This document shows, one piece after another, positions 30,487-38,672 of a stretch of 64,000 nucleotides of DNA. Both the position numbers and the translations under genes were made by a program. This DNA is from Planctomycetota bacterium (GTDB lineage Bacteria > Planctomycetota > Phycisphaerae > Phycisphaerales > UBA1924): positions 1-64,000 of the forward strand of contig JAJRPN010000029.1 in NCBI GenBank assembly GCA_024280755.1, written 5' to 3'. Numbering within the stretch: the first letter of the stretch is position 1; every line of letters begins with the position of its first letter. The notes beneath the pieces are model-generated. The model was given only the letters and a program-made list of their open reading frames with translations. It made no database searches and was not told the DNA's origin.

Positions 30487-30654
30487 TTAGCCGCCCGATT
30501 GCTGCCCATCGGCCTCAGAGTCGCTGTCCATATCATCGCCCGCATCGATCGGATCTGTATTGGAATCGCTATCCATATCATCATCCTTATCGACCGGATC
30601 TGGGTCAGGATCGTTCGCTGGATCGATAGAGTCATTATAAAAATCGTCGTTCAT
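30487..30654 (-). CDS. Small acidic Asp-rich protein
   Basis: A 55-residue protein (MNDDFYNDSIDPANDPDPDP...) made of Asp/Asn/Pro/Ser repeats such as DDDMDSDSNTDPIDAGDDMDSDS. The ATG follows AAGGAG by seven bases, which decides the start. It lies 25 bases after the DUF2007-like gene and is probably co-transcribed. The repeats resemble Ca-binding Asp-rich linkers, but without an export signal I would not assign a function. Confidence 0.55.
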   Translation of the reverse strand: MNDDFYNDSIDPANDPDPDPVDKDDDMDSDSNTDPIDAGDDMDSDSEADGQQSGG

Positions 30655-30679
30655 TGTCGTCTCCTTTGTGTTTGATTTC

Positions 30680-30937
30680 TTACTCGTCGTCTTGTTCGCC
30701 GTCTTGTTCATTGTGCTCACTGGTATACGCAATCAAAAGCTCAAGTGCCTGCTCCTCAAAGCTACCCGGCACCATAACCTTCACAAACCCAGGGGTCTCC
30801 GCACGAAAAGCCGCAGTCATCGCGCCAACAACCTGCGTAGGAACACCCGCCTCGGCCAACATATTCTTCACCAGAACAGCCTCGAACTCTGTCGCATACT
30901 GTCCAACAACAACTGGATCTGGGTTTGTATCACTCAT
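30680..30937 (-). CDS. DUF2007-like small protein (putative signal-transducing protein)
   Basis: An 85-residue protein with the DUF2007 core: VVVGQYATEFEAVLVKNMLAEAGVPTQVVG, then FVKVMVPGSFEEQALELLIAY. In this family the domain is a small ferredoxin-like fold often found alone or attached to other modules; its role is unknown. The C-terminus is acidic (HNEQDGEQDDE). First gene of a two-gene unit with the Asp-rich protein at 30487. Confidence 0.8.
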   Translation of the reverse strand: MSDTNPDPVVVGQYATEFEAVLVKNMLAEAGVPTQVVGAMTAAFRAETPGFVKVMVPGSFEEQALELLIAYTSEHNEQDGEQDDE

Positions 30938-31071
30938 ACAACATTATACCATCCCAAGCCAAACAAACCAACCCCCTTATTTTCGGTTACAATCCCCCCC
31001 ATACATGCAAACCCAAAGCCCCATTTCCCAACAATCACACACACCCACAAGAACACACCACCGAGCAAATC

Positions 31072-31908
31072 ATGCCACACATCACAAAAATCATCTTCAC
31101 ATCACTCATCGCCTGCAATATCTCATTCGCAAACGCTCAAGACCAAGATCAAAAACTCACGCTCAAAGGGCCAACCGTCTCAACCCAAACCCAAAACTCC
31201 ATCGGCTCCACCGACATGAGCGGGCGATTCACCCCCGTTGAATCTCGCCCAGAACTCGCCGCCTTCATGCTCGTCACCAACGACCAAAACAACCTCGCTG
31301 CTGCCAGAGACCTCGACTACAAACGCACCCTCGCCCTCACCATCTTCCTCGTCGACGAGATAGACACCGTCCGCGCCATCACCGACGCAATCGCCCAAGG
31401 CAACTCTACCCAAGCTCAAATCCTCCTGGCAACACTCCGCAAACGCTTCGAGCCAACCCTCCCAAGAGACCCATTCATAAAGCAACTCGACACCATGCTC
31501 GACGCGACCCAACGCACCGAGTTTCACAGAATCCTCGACGAGTATTGGCACAACTGGATCCAGGCCCAACGCCCAGAAACCACAATCAAGCCAAACTCAC
31601 GAGCTGCGAAAAAAATCGAGAACACACTCAACCACAAGCTCTTCGAGCAAGACATCCAACTCGCCTACGACATCTCCCTCAAACGCTACCGCGACACCAT
31701 CGACGCCATCGCCACCGCCACCCAGCCCACCGCCGATCAGCAAGCCCAGATCCGCACCCTGATCATCGATCACATCAAAGCCACCCGCCTCAAAGCCACG
31801 ATCGGGCAACGCGAAGAGCTCATGCTCGAAATCTACACCCTCTTCGACGAACCCCGAAAAAGAAAACTCTTCCGCCTCATGACCACCCTGGCAATCTCTG
31901 GCTCCTGA
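31072..31908 (+). CDS. Exported helical protein of unknown function
   Basis: From the ATG at 31072 the product is 278 residues with a signal peptide (ITKIIFTSLIACNISFANAQ). The mature part is mostly alpha-helical and charged (DLDYKRTLALTIFLVDEIDTVRAITDAIAQG; KYRDTIDAIATATQPTADQQAQIRTLI style), similar in texture to planctomycete proteins of the Spy/CpxP-like type, though I see no LTxxQ motif. The frame continues 49 codons upstream, but that part lacks a ribosome site and looks non-coding. Confidence 0.7.
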   Translation: MPHITKIIFTSLIACNISFANAQDQDQKLTLKGPTVSTQTQNSIGSTDMSGRFTPVESRPELAAFMLVTNDQNNLAAARDLDYKRTLALTIFLVDEIDTVRAITDAIAQGNSTQAQILLATLRKRFEPTLPRDPFIKQLDTMLDATQRTEFHRILDEYWHNWIQAQRPETTIKPNSRAAKKIENTLNHKLFEQDIQLAYDISLKRYRDTIDAIATATQPTADQQAQIRTLIIDHIKATRLKATIGQREELMLEIYTLFDEPRKRKLFRLMTTLAISGS

Positions 31909-32180
31909 ACCTGCACAACCCGCACCCGAACACAACCCGCACCCAAAGCCGGCCGTCACCATTTCCCCCACGAAGCCCTATAAATAGCTTGACACCGCCC
32001 CCAATCCCTATTACCGTGGGCAAGAGGTTCGATTACGAACCCTTTTGTTGCATATCCCACTCGGGATCCCTGAGTTCGCCATAATCAGTTTTCCTGCAAA
32101 CCACGATTGCACAGATCAATTCGCCCGGTGTATCTGCCGAGAATTGACATCTGTAACAAGGAACAAGAAAGGTCTCAACC
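31909..32180 (+). promoter_or_regulatory. Leader region of the zincin gene
   Basis: TTGACA at 31989-31994 is followed by AT-containing TATTAC with a short 14-base spacer, a weak promoter match. A small hairpin GGTTCG / CGAACC followed by CTTTTG (32027-32046) could act as an attenuator. The rest of the 190-base leader shows nothing I can name. Confidence 0.3.
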
Positions 32181-34961
32181 GTGTCCACAAAGAAGTCCAA
32201 CACCATCCGTATCACCGCAGCATGCCTGGCAGCCACAATCGCCTCCGCTGCTCACGCTGATAATCAAGCTCCAACACCACAACGCATTGCTGCGATGGCC
32301 CAGTTCCAAGCAGCAAACCAACAATCCGCATTCGCTACACGCAACGACGGCTCAATCGGGCGCGTCTATGGCCGAGCATTCTCCCACGGTGCAACATCAC
32401 AAGCATCCGCCCAGCAGTTCCTCGCACAAAACGCCGCACTCTGGGGCGTCGCACTCGACGAACTCCAAGCCGACGGCCCGTTCGAAAATGGACTCAACAC
32501 CCTGCCAATCGGTTACCTCCCAGAATCCGATTCATACAAGTTCACCGGCCACTACTACAACCAAACCAAAGACGGAATCCCCGTCTTCCGTGCCCAGCTC
32601 ATGCTCCTCGTACGCAACGAGAACAACAACCCGCTCGTACTCGCATCGGCACAACTCCACGATCTAAGCAGCTACCAGCCAGACAACCAAGTCCGGCGCA
32701 CCGTTGCCAACCAAGCAGTCATCACCTTCAGCGCGGAACAAGCATTCAAGGGCGCGATCATCGAGCTCACTTCAACCGAACGCATGATCTATGCCGGCGT
32801 TGACTCCGCACCATCGGCTACTCCAACACTCGCAGATGTCTCAAACATCAAAGTCAATGGCTTCGAAGAATACCTCATCATTACCGATGCTGTGACCGGC
32901 GAAATCCTCTATCAAGAAAACATGATCCACACTATTGATATTACCGGCAATGCTTCAGCACTCGCAACAGAAGGGCCTGGATCGGACAACTGTGAAGCAG
33001 AAGTCCTTCAGCCATTGCCATACCTCAGTGTTGGCGTCCAAGGGGGAAACTCGTCATTCACCGATATCAATGGCAACTTCACCATCCCAAACGCCGGAGC
33101 AGCCGCTGTCGATGTAGACGCAACACTCACAGGCGAATGGTTTAGAGTATTCGACTTCCTCGGATCAGTTGAATCCGTCGGCGTCAACACACTCCCATCC
33201 GAAGCCGTCGATCTCCTGTTCAACGCATCAAACAGCACACAGAACAATCGCGCACAGGTCAACGCCTATATCGAGGCAAACCGTGTTCGTGATTTCGCCG
33301 TCGCTGCGAACCCTTCATACCCAACACTCATGAACAACGAGTTCCCGATCACGGTCAACCGCACCGATGGTTTCTGCCCTGGCAACGCGTGGTACTCACC
33401 CAGTGAGCAATCAATCAACTTCTGCCTCTCGGGCGGTTCAAGCCCGAACACCGCATGGTCATCAGTCGTCCATCATGAATACGGCCATCACCTCGTCTCG
33501 GTCAGCCCATTCTCAGGGCAAGGCCAGTACGGCGAAGGCATGGGCGATGTCATGAGCGTGATCATCCTTGATGACCCACGCCTGGGACTCGGATTCTTCG
33601 GCTCATGCTCAGGCGCACTTCGCAGCGCCACTGCAGGATTACAATACCCTTGCCCAACAGACGGACACGCATGTGCCGCACTCATCTCAGGCTGTGTATG
33701 GGATACCCGCAACGCAATGGTCGCCAGCGGGGTCTCGGACTACACCGATGTACTCAACTTCCTCGCGGTCAACTCCATCCTCCTCCACTCGGGAACCCTG
33801 ATCACCCCTCAGGTCACCATCGACTGGCTCACGCTCGACGATGACGACTCAAACATCGGCAACGGCACCCCGCACTACAACGAAATCGCACTCGGCTTTG
33901 GTCTCCACAATATGGATGCACCAGCACTGAGCCTCATCGATATCGCCTACCCTGCAGGGCAGCCAACTCAGGTCAACCCAAATGGTGGCACCACTTTGGA
34001 AGTCAACTTCCAGCCACTCGCCGGCGCTGTCAACCCATCAACACCAACCATGATGGTTGACTCAGGTTCAGGTTTCGCAGCATTCCCAATGACCCAAATC
34101 TCTGGCTCACTGTTTGAAGCAACATTCCCAGCTTCAGAGTGTGGCTCAGATCTGGCATACTACATCACCGCCCAAACAACAACGGGCGCAACACAAACAT
34201 CACCAGTTGATGCACCCGCTGCTTCATTCACAGTTGCAACCGCAGCCGTGAACCCAACAGCCTACTACGAAGACGACTTCCAGACCAACCAGGGCTGGAC
34301 CGTTTCGGGGAACGCATCTGACGGCCAATGGATTCGTGGCGTACCAATCGGCGGCGGCGATCGTGGCGACCCAGCAAACGATGCTGATGGCTCAGGATTC
34401 TGTTTCTTGACTGACAATGTCTCAGGAAACTCCGATGTCGACGGCGGCAGCACAATCTTGACCTCGCCAACACTCTCCGTAGTCGGTGCTTCGGCAATCA
34501 GCTACGCCCGTTGGTACGACAACTCATTCGGGGCTTCACCAGCAGCTGATATCTTTGTTGTAGAAATTTCAGATGACGACGGTGCAAGCTGGACCAACCT
34601 CGAAACTGTTGGCCCAACTGGCCCAGAAGTTTCTGGCGGCTGGATCACCAAACAACTTTCATTGGTCAACATCGCAGGCTTCACCGCAAACGACACATTC
34701 AAGATTCGCTTCATCGCATCAGATCTTGGCGACGGCTCGGTTGTTGAAGCTGGTGTCGATACAGCCATGCTCTTTAGCTACGACTGTGATGCGTGTATCG
34801 CAGATCTCAACGGCGACGGCGTATTGAACTTCTTCGATATCTCCGCATACCTGAGTGCATTCGGTGCTGGCGATCTCGTTGCAGACTTCAACAACGACGG
34901 CGTGCTCAACTTCTTCGATATCTCGGCGTTCCTCGCTGAGTTCGCAGCAGGTTGTCCATAA
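32181..34961 (+). CDS. Secreted zincin metalloprotease (fungalysin/M36-like) with C-terminal GC-type dockerin
   Basis: A 926-residue exported protein. GTG start after AAAGG; signal peptide to about residue 26. The N-terminal part (about 50-240) resembles the FTP-type propeptide (GRVYGRAFSHGATSQASAQQFLAQNAALW, PVFRAQLMLLVRNENNNPLVLASAQL). The catalytic motif HEYGH is at 432-436 (His432, Glu433, His436), and the third ligand is probably Glu452 in GEGMGDVMS, the M36-type arrangement. After about residue 590 come beta-rich modules and a jelly-roll-like region, then two EF-hand-like repeats (LNGDGVLNFFDISAYL, FNNDGVLNFFDISAFL) ending GCP. It likely degrades extracellular protein. A terminator follows directly. 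Confidence 0.92.
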   Translation: MSTKKSNTIRITAACLAATIASAAHADNQAPTPQRIAAMAQFQAANQQSAFATRNDGSIGRVYGRAFSHGATSQASAQQFLAQNAALWGVALDELQADGPFENGLNTLPIGYLPESDSYKFTGHYYNQTKDGIPVFRAQLMLLVRNENNNPLVLASAQLHDLSSYQPDNQVRRTVANQAVITFSAEQAFKGAIIELTSTERMIYAGVDSAPSATPTLADVSNIKVNGFEEYLIITDAVTGEILYQENMIHTIDITGNASALATEGPGSDNCEAEVLQPLPYLSVGVQGGNSSFTDINGNFTIPNAGAAAVDVDATLTGEWFRVFDFLGSVESVGVNTLPSEAVDLLFNASNSTQNNRAQVNAYIEANRVRDFAVAANPSYPTLMNNEFPITVNRTDGFCPGNAWYSPSEQSINFCLSGGSSPNTAWSSVVHHEYGHHLVSVSPFSGQGQYGEGMGDVMSVIILDDPRLGLGFFGSCSGALRSATAGLQYPCPTDGHACAALISGCVWDTRNAMVASGVSDYTDVLNFLAVNSILLHSGTLITPQVTIDWLTLDDDDSNIGNGTPHYNEIALGFGLHNMDAPALSLIDIAYPAGQPTQVNPNGGTTLEVNFQPLAGAVNPSTPTMMVDSGSGFAAFPMTQISGSLFEATFPASECGSDLAYYITAQTTTGATQTSPVDAPAASFTVATAAVNPTAYYEDDFQTNQGWTVSGNASDGQWIRGVPIGGGDRGDPANDADGSGFCFLTDNVSGNSDVDGGSTILTSPTLSVVGASAISYARWYDNSFGASPAADIFVVEISDDDGASWTNLETVGPTGPEVSGGWITKQLSLVNIAGFTANDTFKIRFIASDLGDGSVVEAGVDTAMLFSYDCDACIADLNGDGVLNFFDISAYLSAFGAGDLVADFNNDGVLNFFDISAFLAEFAAGCP

Positions 34962-35032
34962 TCGATCAGCGTTGAAAATATAAAAAACCTCAAGGGCGTC
35001 CATGCTGTGGACGCCCTTTTTCATGCGCCTAA
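34962..35032. other. Apparent GC-skew switch point
   Basis: To the left the plus strand is C-rich in genes of both orientations (rpoBC and the protease at 20041 on minus; polysaccharide genes and zincin on plus). To the right it is G-rich in both orientations (groEL and ftsH on minus; rmuC, gdhA and acnA on plus). The change is sharp to within a gene length. See findings. Confidence 0.55.
34992..35023 (+). terminator. Rho-independent terminator after the zincin gene
   Basis: Stem AAGGGCGTCCA / TGGACGCCCTT followed by TTTT, 30 bases past the stop. It also sits where the strand composition of the window switches. Confidence 0.88.
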
Positions 35033-35545
35033 TCACACCCTAATCGGCGTTGCCCCGGATATCTGAAGTGTGCTGCCGGAGTGGCCATCGGCGAAGGCGC
35101 CGCGTTGGTGAGTCAGGAGCGATTCGATGTAGCTCACGAAGGCTGGGCTGGTACGGTGCAAATGACGGGTTCGTTTTTGCCAGATCTCAGATGCGAGTTG
35201 AGTGTTGACAATCCGGGCGATATCGGGCTGCCAGATCTGCCAAACGCGTTGATCGAGGATGCCCAGATCAACCAATGCAAATTCGTGCGAGAGCAGGTCG
35301 AAGTATTCGCGGATGGCGACAGCAGTTTCGAGATCGCCGGCCCAGTGATCGTTGAGGCGTTGGTCAGCTTCTAACCGACGAAAATCGATCAATGAGGCAT
35401 GGCGATCGGTCAGGTTGAGGAAGACCTGAGCGTTGAGGGATTGCTGATGGGATTTGGAGCCTCGGAAGTAGGCAAGGATCGCGCAGAGCGATCCGGTTAC
35501 GATCGCACAGGTCGAGACGAGTTGGAGGAGCAGAGGCAATGGCAT
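35033..35545 (-). CDS. Membrane-anchored protein of unknown function (DUF4760-like)
   Basis: The 170-residue protein begins with one hydrophobic helix (LLLQLVSTCAIVTGSLCAILAYF) and continues as a cytoplasmic-type helical domain (SLNAQVFLNLTDRHASLIDFRRL, AIREYFDLLSHEFALVDLGILDQRVWQIWQPDI). This pattern, a membrane anchor followed by a helical domain with F-L-N-L-T-D and Y-F-D/N-L-L/C motifs, resembles DUF4760-type proteins. Function unknown. First gene to the right of the skew switch. Confidence 0.7.
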   Translation of the reverse strand: MPLPLLLQLVSTCAIVTGSLCAILAYFRGSKSHQQSLNAQVFLNLTDRHASLIDFRRLEADQRLNDHWAGDLETAVAIREYFDLLSHEFALVDLGILDQRVWQIWQPDIARIVNTQLASEIWQKRTRHLHRTSPAFVSYIESLLTHQRGAFADGHSGSTLQISGATPIRV

Positions 35546-35929
35546 GGCATTGGCCTGTCTGCGCCGTCTTGGCTTGTTGCTGTTTCGTGTTCCATAGTGC
35601 CAGAGCGTAGGCGGGTGTGAGTGCTTGTCAATGCGAGGGCGGGAAGTTTTTGTGGGGAGGGGGAAGGCAATGGGCAGTAGGCAGTAGGCAATGGGAAAAA
35701 TGAAGAGGGGGAGGAAGGGGACGGCAGGGTAGCCGGTGTGACTTGGGAGAACCTGCTTAAGCAGGCAAGAAAGACCCCCTCCGTCTGCGGGGACGCAGAC
35801 ACCTCCCCCGGAAGCCCGGGGGAGGCGGTTTCAGATAAGGATGAATTAAGAAAGGTGTGTGATTGCGCAATCTTTCGCCTCCCCCACGCTTGTGGGGGAG
35901 GTGGCACGCGGAGCGTGACGGAGGGGGTC
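35546..35929. other. Repeat-filled intergenic stretch upstream of the DUF559 gene
   Basis: No gene. Purine-rich low-complexity sequence (35640-35730), a short CCTGCTTAAGCAGG palindrome at 35751-35765, and two family A units in opposite orientation at 35773 and 35877. Confidence 0.7.
35773..35826 (+). repeat. Family A unit 3
   Basis: GACCCCCTCCG, internal hairpin TCTGCGGGGACGCAGA, then CCTCCCCCGGAAGCCCGGGGGAGG. Confidence 0.88.
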
Positions 35930-35930
35930 T
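35877..35930 (-). repeat. Family A unit 4 (at the 3' edge of the DUF559 gene)
   Basis: GCCTCCCCCACGCTTGTGGGGGAGG followed by a small hairpin (CACGCGGAGCGTG) and GGAGGGGGTC. It directly abuts the end of the endonuclease frame. Confidence 0.88.
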
Positions 35931-36346
35931 TATTTCTCTTGCTCTCGTTCCTCATCCCGTTGCTTCATACATTCGTCGGCGACCTTTGCGATGGTTCTTG
36001 TCACGGCTTCGAGATTGTTGAATATTTCGCGGGCGTGGATTCGGAAGATGTTGAGGCCTTGGGACTTGAGCCAGGCATCGCGGTGTTGATCGTGTTTGAG
36101 TTGATCGCCTTGGTGTGCGTTGCCATCAACTTCGATGATGAGGTGGGCGGCGTGGCAGTAGAAGTCGGCGATGAATGGGCCGAGGGGGTGCTGGGTTCGG
36201 AAGTGGAGGTTGTTGAGTTTCTTCGATTTGATCGCGGCCCAGAGTTTCTTTTCCGGCGGCGTGAGTTGGCGGCGGAGTTCCTTGGCCCGCTTACGCGATT
36301 GCGTTGTTGACTCGACGCGTTGGCGCAGGGATTTAGGATCGGGCAT
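35930..36346 (-). CDS. DUF559 endonuclease-domain protein (Vsr-like PD-(D/E)xK fold)
   Basis: From the ATG at 36346 the product is 138 residues. The DUF559 core is clear: RAKELRRQLTPPEKKLWAAI, LHFRTQHPLGPFIADFYC (catalytic-type Asp), LIIEVDGNAHQ (the E-x-D/G metal site) and the closing FRIHAREIFNNLEAV. The fold is shared with very-short-patch repair endonucleases; activity has rarely been tested. The frame continues upstream to 36439, but those 31 codons are simply the translation of a family A repeat (LPRASGGG...ETEG). The gene is therefore tightly bracketed by family A units on both sides, which links it to the repeats. Confidence 0.88.
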   Translation of the reverse strand: MPDPKSLRQRVESTTQSRKRAKELRRQLTPPEKKLWAAIKSKKLNNLHFRTQHPLGPFIADFYCHAAHLIIEVDGNAHQGDQLKHDQHRDAWLKSQGLNIFRIHAREIFNNLEAVTRTIAKVADECMKQRDEEREQEK

Positions 36347-36362
36347 GTGAGAGTATAGGAGG

Positions 36363-36418
36363 AAGACCCCCTCCGTCTCACTTCGTTCGACACCTCCCCC
36401 GGAGGCCCGGGGGAGGCG
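36363..36418 (+). repeat. Family A unit 5 (at the 5' edge of the DUF559 gene)
   Basis: AGACCCCCTCCG, hairpin TCTCACTTCGTTCGA, then CCTCCCCCGGAGGCCCGGGGGAGG. It ends 73 bases upstream of the endonuclease start, in the opposite orientation to unit 4. Confidence 0.88.
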
Positions 36419-36447
36419 ATGGGAGAAGATGTGCAGCACCCGGCAAG

Positions 36448-36484
36448 AACCTGCTTAAGCTGCGCGTAAGCAGGGCACCCGGCA
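36448..36484. repeat. Half-element D, copy 2
   Basis: Identical in its first 37 bases to the copy at 26720 (AACCTGCTTAAGC...GGCACCCGGCA). A further truncated copy (GCGCGTAAGCAGGGCACC) lies at 36630-36653. Confidence 0.78.
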
Positions 36485-36581
36485 CAAGGGGGGAGTGTTG
36501 GAGGGCAGTGATTTTGCGCACGGGGATGGTAGATAGGGAGGAGAAAAGCGCACGGGGGTGGTTATCTGTGGGGAGAAGAGG

Positions 36582-36622
36582 GTACGCGGAGGGGGGCAGA
36601 GGGCGCTGAGGACGCAGAGAAG
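36582..36622. repeat. Family C repeat 1
   Basis: CGCAGAGG-type periodic sequence (GTACGCGGAGG...GAGGACGCAGAGAAG). Confidence 0.65.
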
Positions 36623-36704
36623 ACCCGACTGCGCGTAAGCAGGGCACCTGGCATATTTCTTGCGGTTAGTCGCATCAGAGCAACAAAAAATTGGTATGAT
36701 GGAG

Positions 36705-36733
36705 TTGACAATTACACCTATTCTTGATAGGGT
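36705..36733 (+). promoter_or_regulatory. Likely promoter of the YwgA-like/HD pair
   Basis: TTGACA (36705-36710), a 17-base spacer and TAGGGT (36728-36733) in locally AT-rich DNA. The predicted start of transcription near 36740 is about 17 bases before the gene. Confidence 0.5.
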
Positions 36734-36756
36734 TTTGTTACCAACGGAGAACACGC

Positions 36757-37278
36757 ATGAACAAATACTTCCTGATGAAACTCATTGAAGCATCTGGGGA
36801 CGAAGGTTTTCATGGCAGAAAACGTCTACAAAAAGTGGTATTTTTCTTGAAATTTGAGGGGCTAGCTGTCAATGCTGAATATGAACTCCACCGTTTTGGA
36901 CCATATTCACACGATCTTTCGCAGGCATGTTCTGATTTAAAGTCACAAGATTTGCTTGAAGAAAAAACATCCCCAACTGCAAGGGGTGGAGTTGAATACT
37001 CTTATTCGCTAACCACTCCCGGCAAAGCGGCGATATCTCATACAGAAGAGGTATCCCCAACTACTAAAACCGCATTTTCTTTGGCCGAAAGTACAGCAAA
37101 ATCACTTATCAGTTCAAAATTATGGGATCTAGAACTTGGATCAACAATTTTGTTCTATTATCAAAAATGCAATGACTGGGATCACGCTTTTAGCAATGCT
37201 TGCGAGTTTAAGCGCAAAGACTCAACATCCTCCTCTTCAACGAGCGCTTTGGCTTTCGCCAAATCATTTGTGAAATAG
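36757..37278 (+). CDS. YwgA-like protein
   Basis: From the ATG at 36757 (CGGAG eight bases upstream) the product is 173 residues. The N-terminal part has GRKRLQKVVFFLKFEGL and YELHRFGPYSHDLSQACSDLKSQDLLEE, which I recognise from the YwgA family of Bacillus, a winged-helix-like small protein of unknown role. Codons are AT-rich (CAA, AAA, TTT, ATT) and unlike neighbouring genes, and the usual strand skew of the region is weak here, suggesting recent arrival. The HD phosphohydrolase gene starts 26 bases later; ywgA and the HD gene ywfO are also adjacent in Bacillus as I recall, so the pair is probably a functional unit. Confidence 0.75.
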   Translation: MNKYFLMKLIEASGDEGFHGRKRLQKVVFFLKFEGLAVNAEYELHRFGPYSHDLSQACSDLKSQDLLEEKTSPTARGGVEYSYSLTTPGKAAISHTEEVSPTTKTAFSLAESTAKSLISSKLWDLELGSTILFYYQKCNDWDHAFSNACEFKRKDSTSSSSTSALAFAKSFVK

Positions 37279-37303
37279 GATCAGTGGGCACAGGAGATAT
37301 TGG

Positions 37304-38628
37304 ATGGGAGACAAGTTATTTCGTGATCCTTTATATAACTATGTCAACATTGACCAAATGATAAATGGCTTATTGATGCAATTGATTGCCCTGAAGTCCA
37401 AAGACTGAGACGAATACATCAACTTGGCGTCAGCCATTTCACATACCCTGGTGCGGAACATAATCGTTTGGCTCACAGCATGGGCGTGCTTTATCTTATG
37501 AGTAAAGCATATTCTCATCTTCGAGATACAGTGAAGGGTTCTCAAAAAGCACAAGTGGAGCACGCAAAACACTCGCTGTTAGCCGCAGCACTTTTGCATG
37601 ATGTAGGGCATGGCCCTTTCTCCCATCTTTTTGAACCGTGCATGGGCATTAATCATGAATACTGGTCCATAAGGATAATTTCTGATCCAGAATCCTGTAT
37701 CCATCGCAAACTTTCCAAAGTTTACTCTAACTTACCTACTGATGTTTGCGAGCTCATTAAAGGTGACAAACCGTCACTTCCTCGTTGGGAAAAATCTCTC
37801 ATATCTAGCCAACTTGACATGGATCGTATGGATTACCTCCGTAGAGACAGTTTGTTTTCTGGAGCCGGATATGGGCATTTCGATTGGTCTCGCTTGATCA
37901 CGACGATGGAACTTCATGAGAATGATAACGAGAGCATCGATCTGGTTTGGCCTGAAAAAGCATCGATGTCAATTGAAGAATATATTTTCGCTCGCTACTA
38001 TATGTATCAGAATGTGTATCTTCATAAAACCACACGAGGCTTTGAAGTACTGCTCCAAGCGATGTGGAAACGAGCAAAGACTCTGATCGATGAAGGCAGT
38101 CCCCCAGAACTAATTCCCGCTATTGAAAAATTGTGGCTTAATGATCCAGATGACATTTCTGTTGCTGAATATCTTGCCGTTGAAGAACATAGCGTTTTAT
38201 ATCAAATGCAGGCTTGGACAAGTTCAACTGATTCTGTTTTAAAAGATCTTGCTACTCGTTTTTTGAACAGAGACGGTTTTGCAATGATCGATCCACCACC
38301 AGTTAGCGATCCATTAACTGAGGACCGATCAGAGTGGGAATCTAAAGTTGCTGACGCGCTCAATGACAAAGACTTTAAAAACGCCTCCTGCTACTGCCTC
38401 AAAGATGAACTCAAAGCTAAATATCTTTCTCCATATCGCCCGGAGCCTGAAAAAGGGCTTCAAGACATGACAAATGCGATTTTCATCAAAAGTGACAATG
38501 GACAAGTACTTGAAGTATCTGAATCGCTACCAAGACTCAAAGCTGTAATTGAAATGGGCATGTCATCGAGTAAGTTTAAATATTATGTACCTAAATCCAT
38601 GCGAAAAATCGTACAAAACATCAAATAA
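37304..38628 (+). CDS. SAMHD1-like HD-domain phosphohydrolase (YwfO-like), 5' part frameshifted
   Basis: HD hydrolase related to deoxynucleoside triphosphatases. The intact downstream frame (37468-38628) carries RLAHSMG (first His), HDVGHGPFSH (His-Asp pair) and LDMDRMDYLRRD (last Asp). The true start is the ATG at 37304 with AGGAG seven bases upstream (MGDKLFRDPLYNYVNIDQ), but that frame stops at 37406. Restoring one A in the AAA run at 37356-37358 gives NDKWLIDAIDCPEVQRLRRIHQLG and a continuous protein of about 441 residues, close to YwfO. So the gene has a single-base deletion (or the sequence has an error), with catalytic residues intact. AT-rich like its upstream partner. Confidence 0.82.
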
Positions 38629-38652
38629 AAAACCGGGAAATCCCGGTTTTTT
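38627..38652. terminator. Bidirectional terminator
   Basis: AAAAAACCGGG / CCCGGTTTTTT with a three-base loop lies between the HD gene and the convergent groEL, with T-runs in both directions. Confidence 0.88.
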
Positions 38653-38672
38653 ATCGTAATGAAAATAAATAT

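Noticed and set aside
32010-32060. tRNA-like segment around GGTTCGATTACGAACC
   Set aside because: It is a simple hairpin; no acceptor stem, anticodon arm or CCA context fits.
36347-36439. N-terminal 31 codons of the DUF559 frame
   Set aside because: They are the translation of a family A repeat (LPRASGGG type); the DUF559 domain starts properly at 36346.
34962-37300. DnaA boxes at the skew switch
   Set aside because: The only near matches (TTGTCCATAA at 34953, TTATCTGTG at 36561) differ at essential positions.
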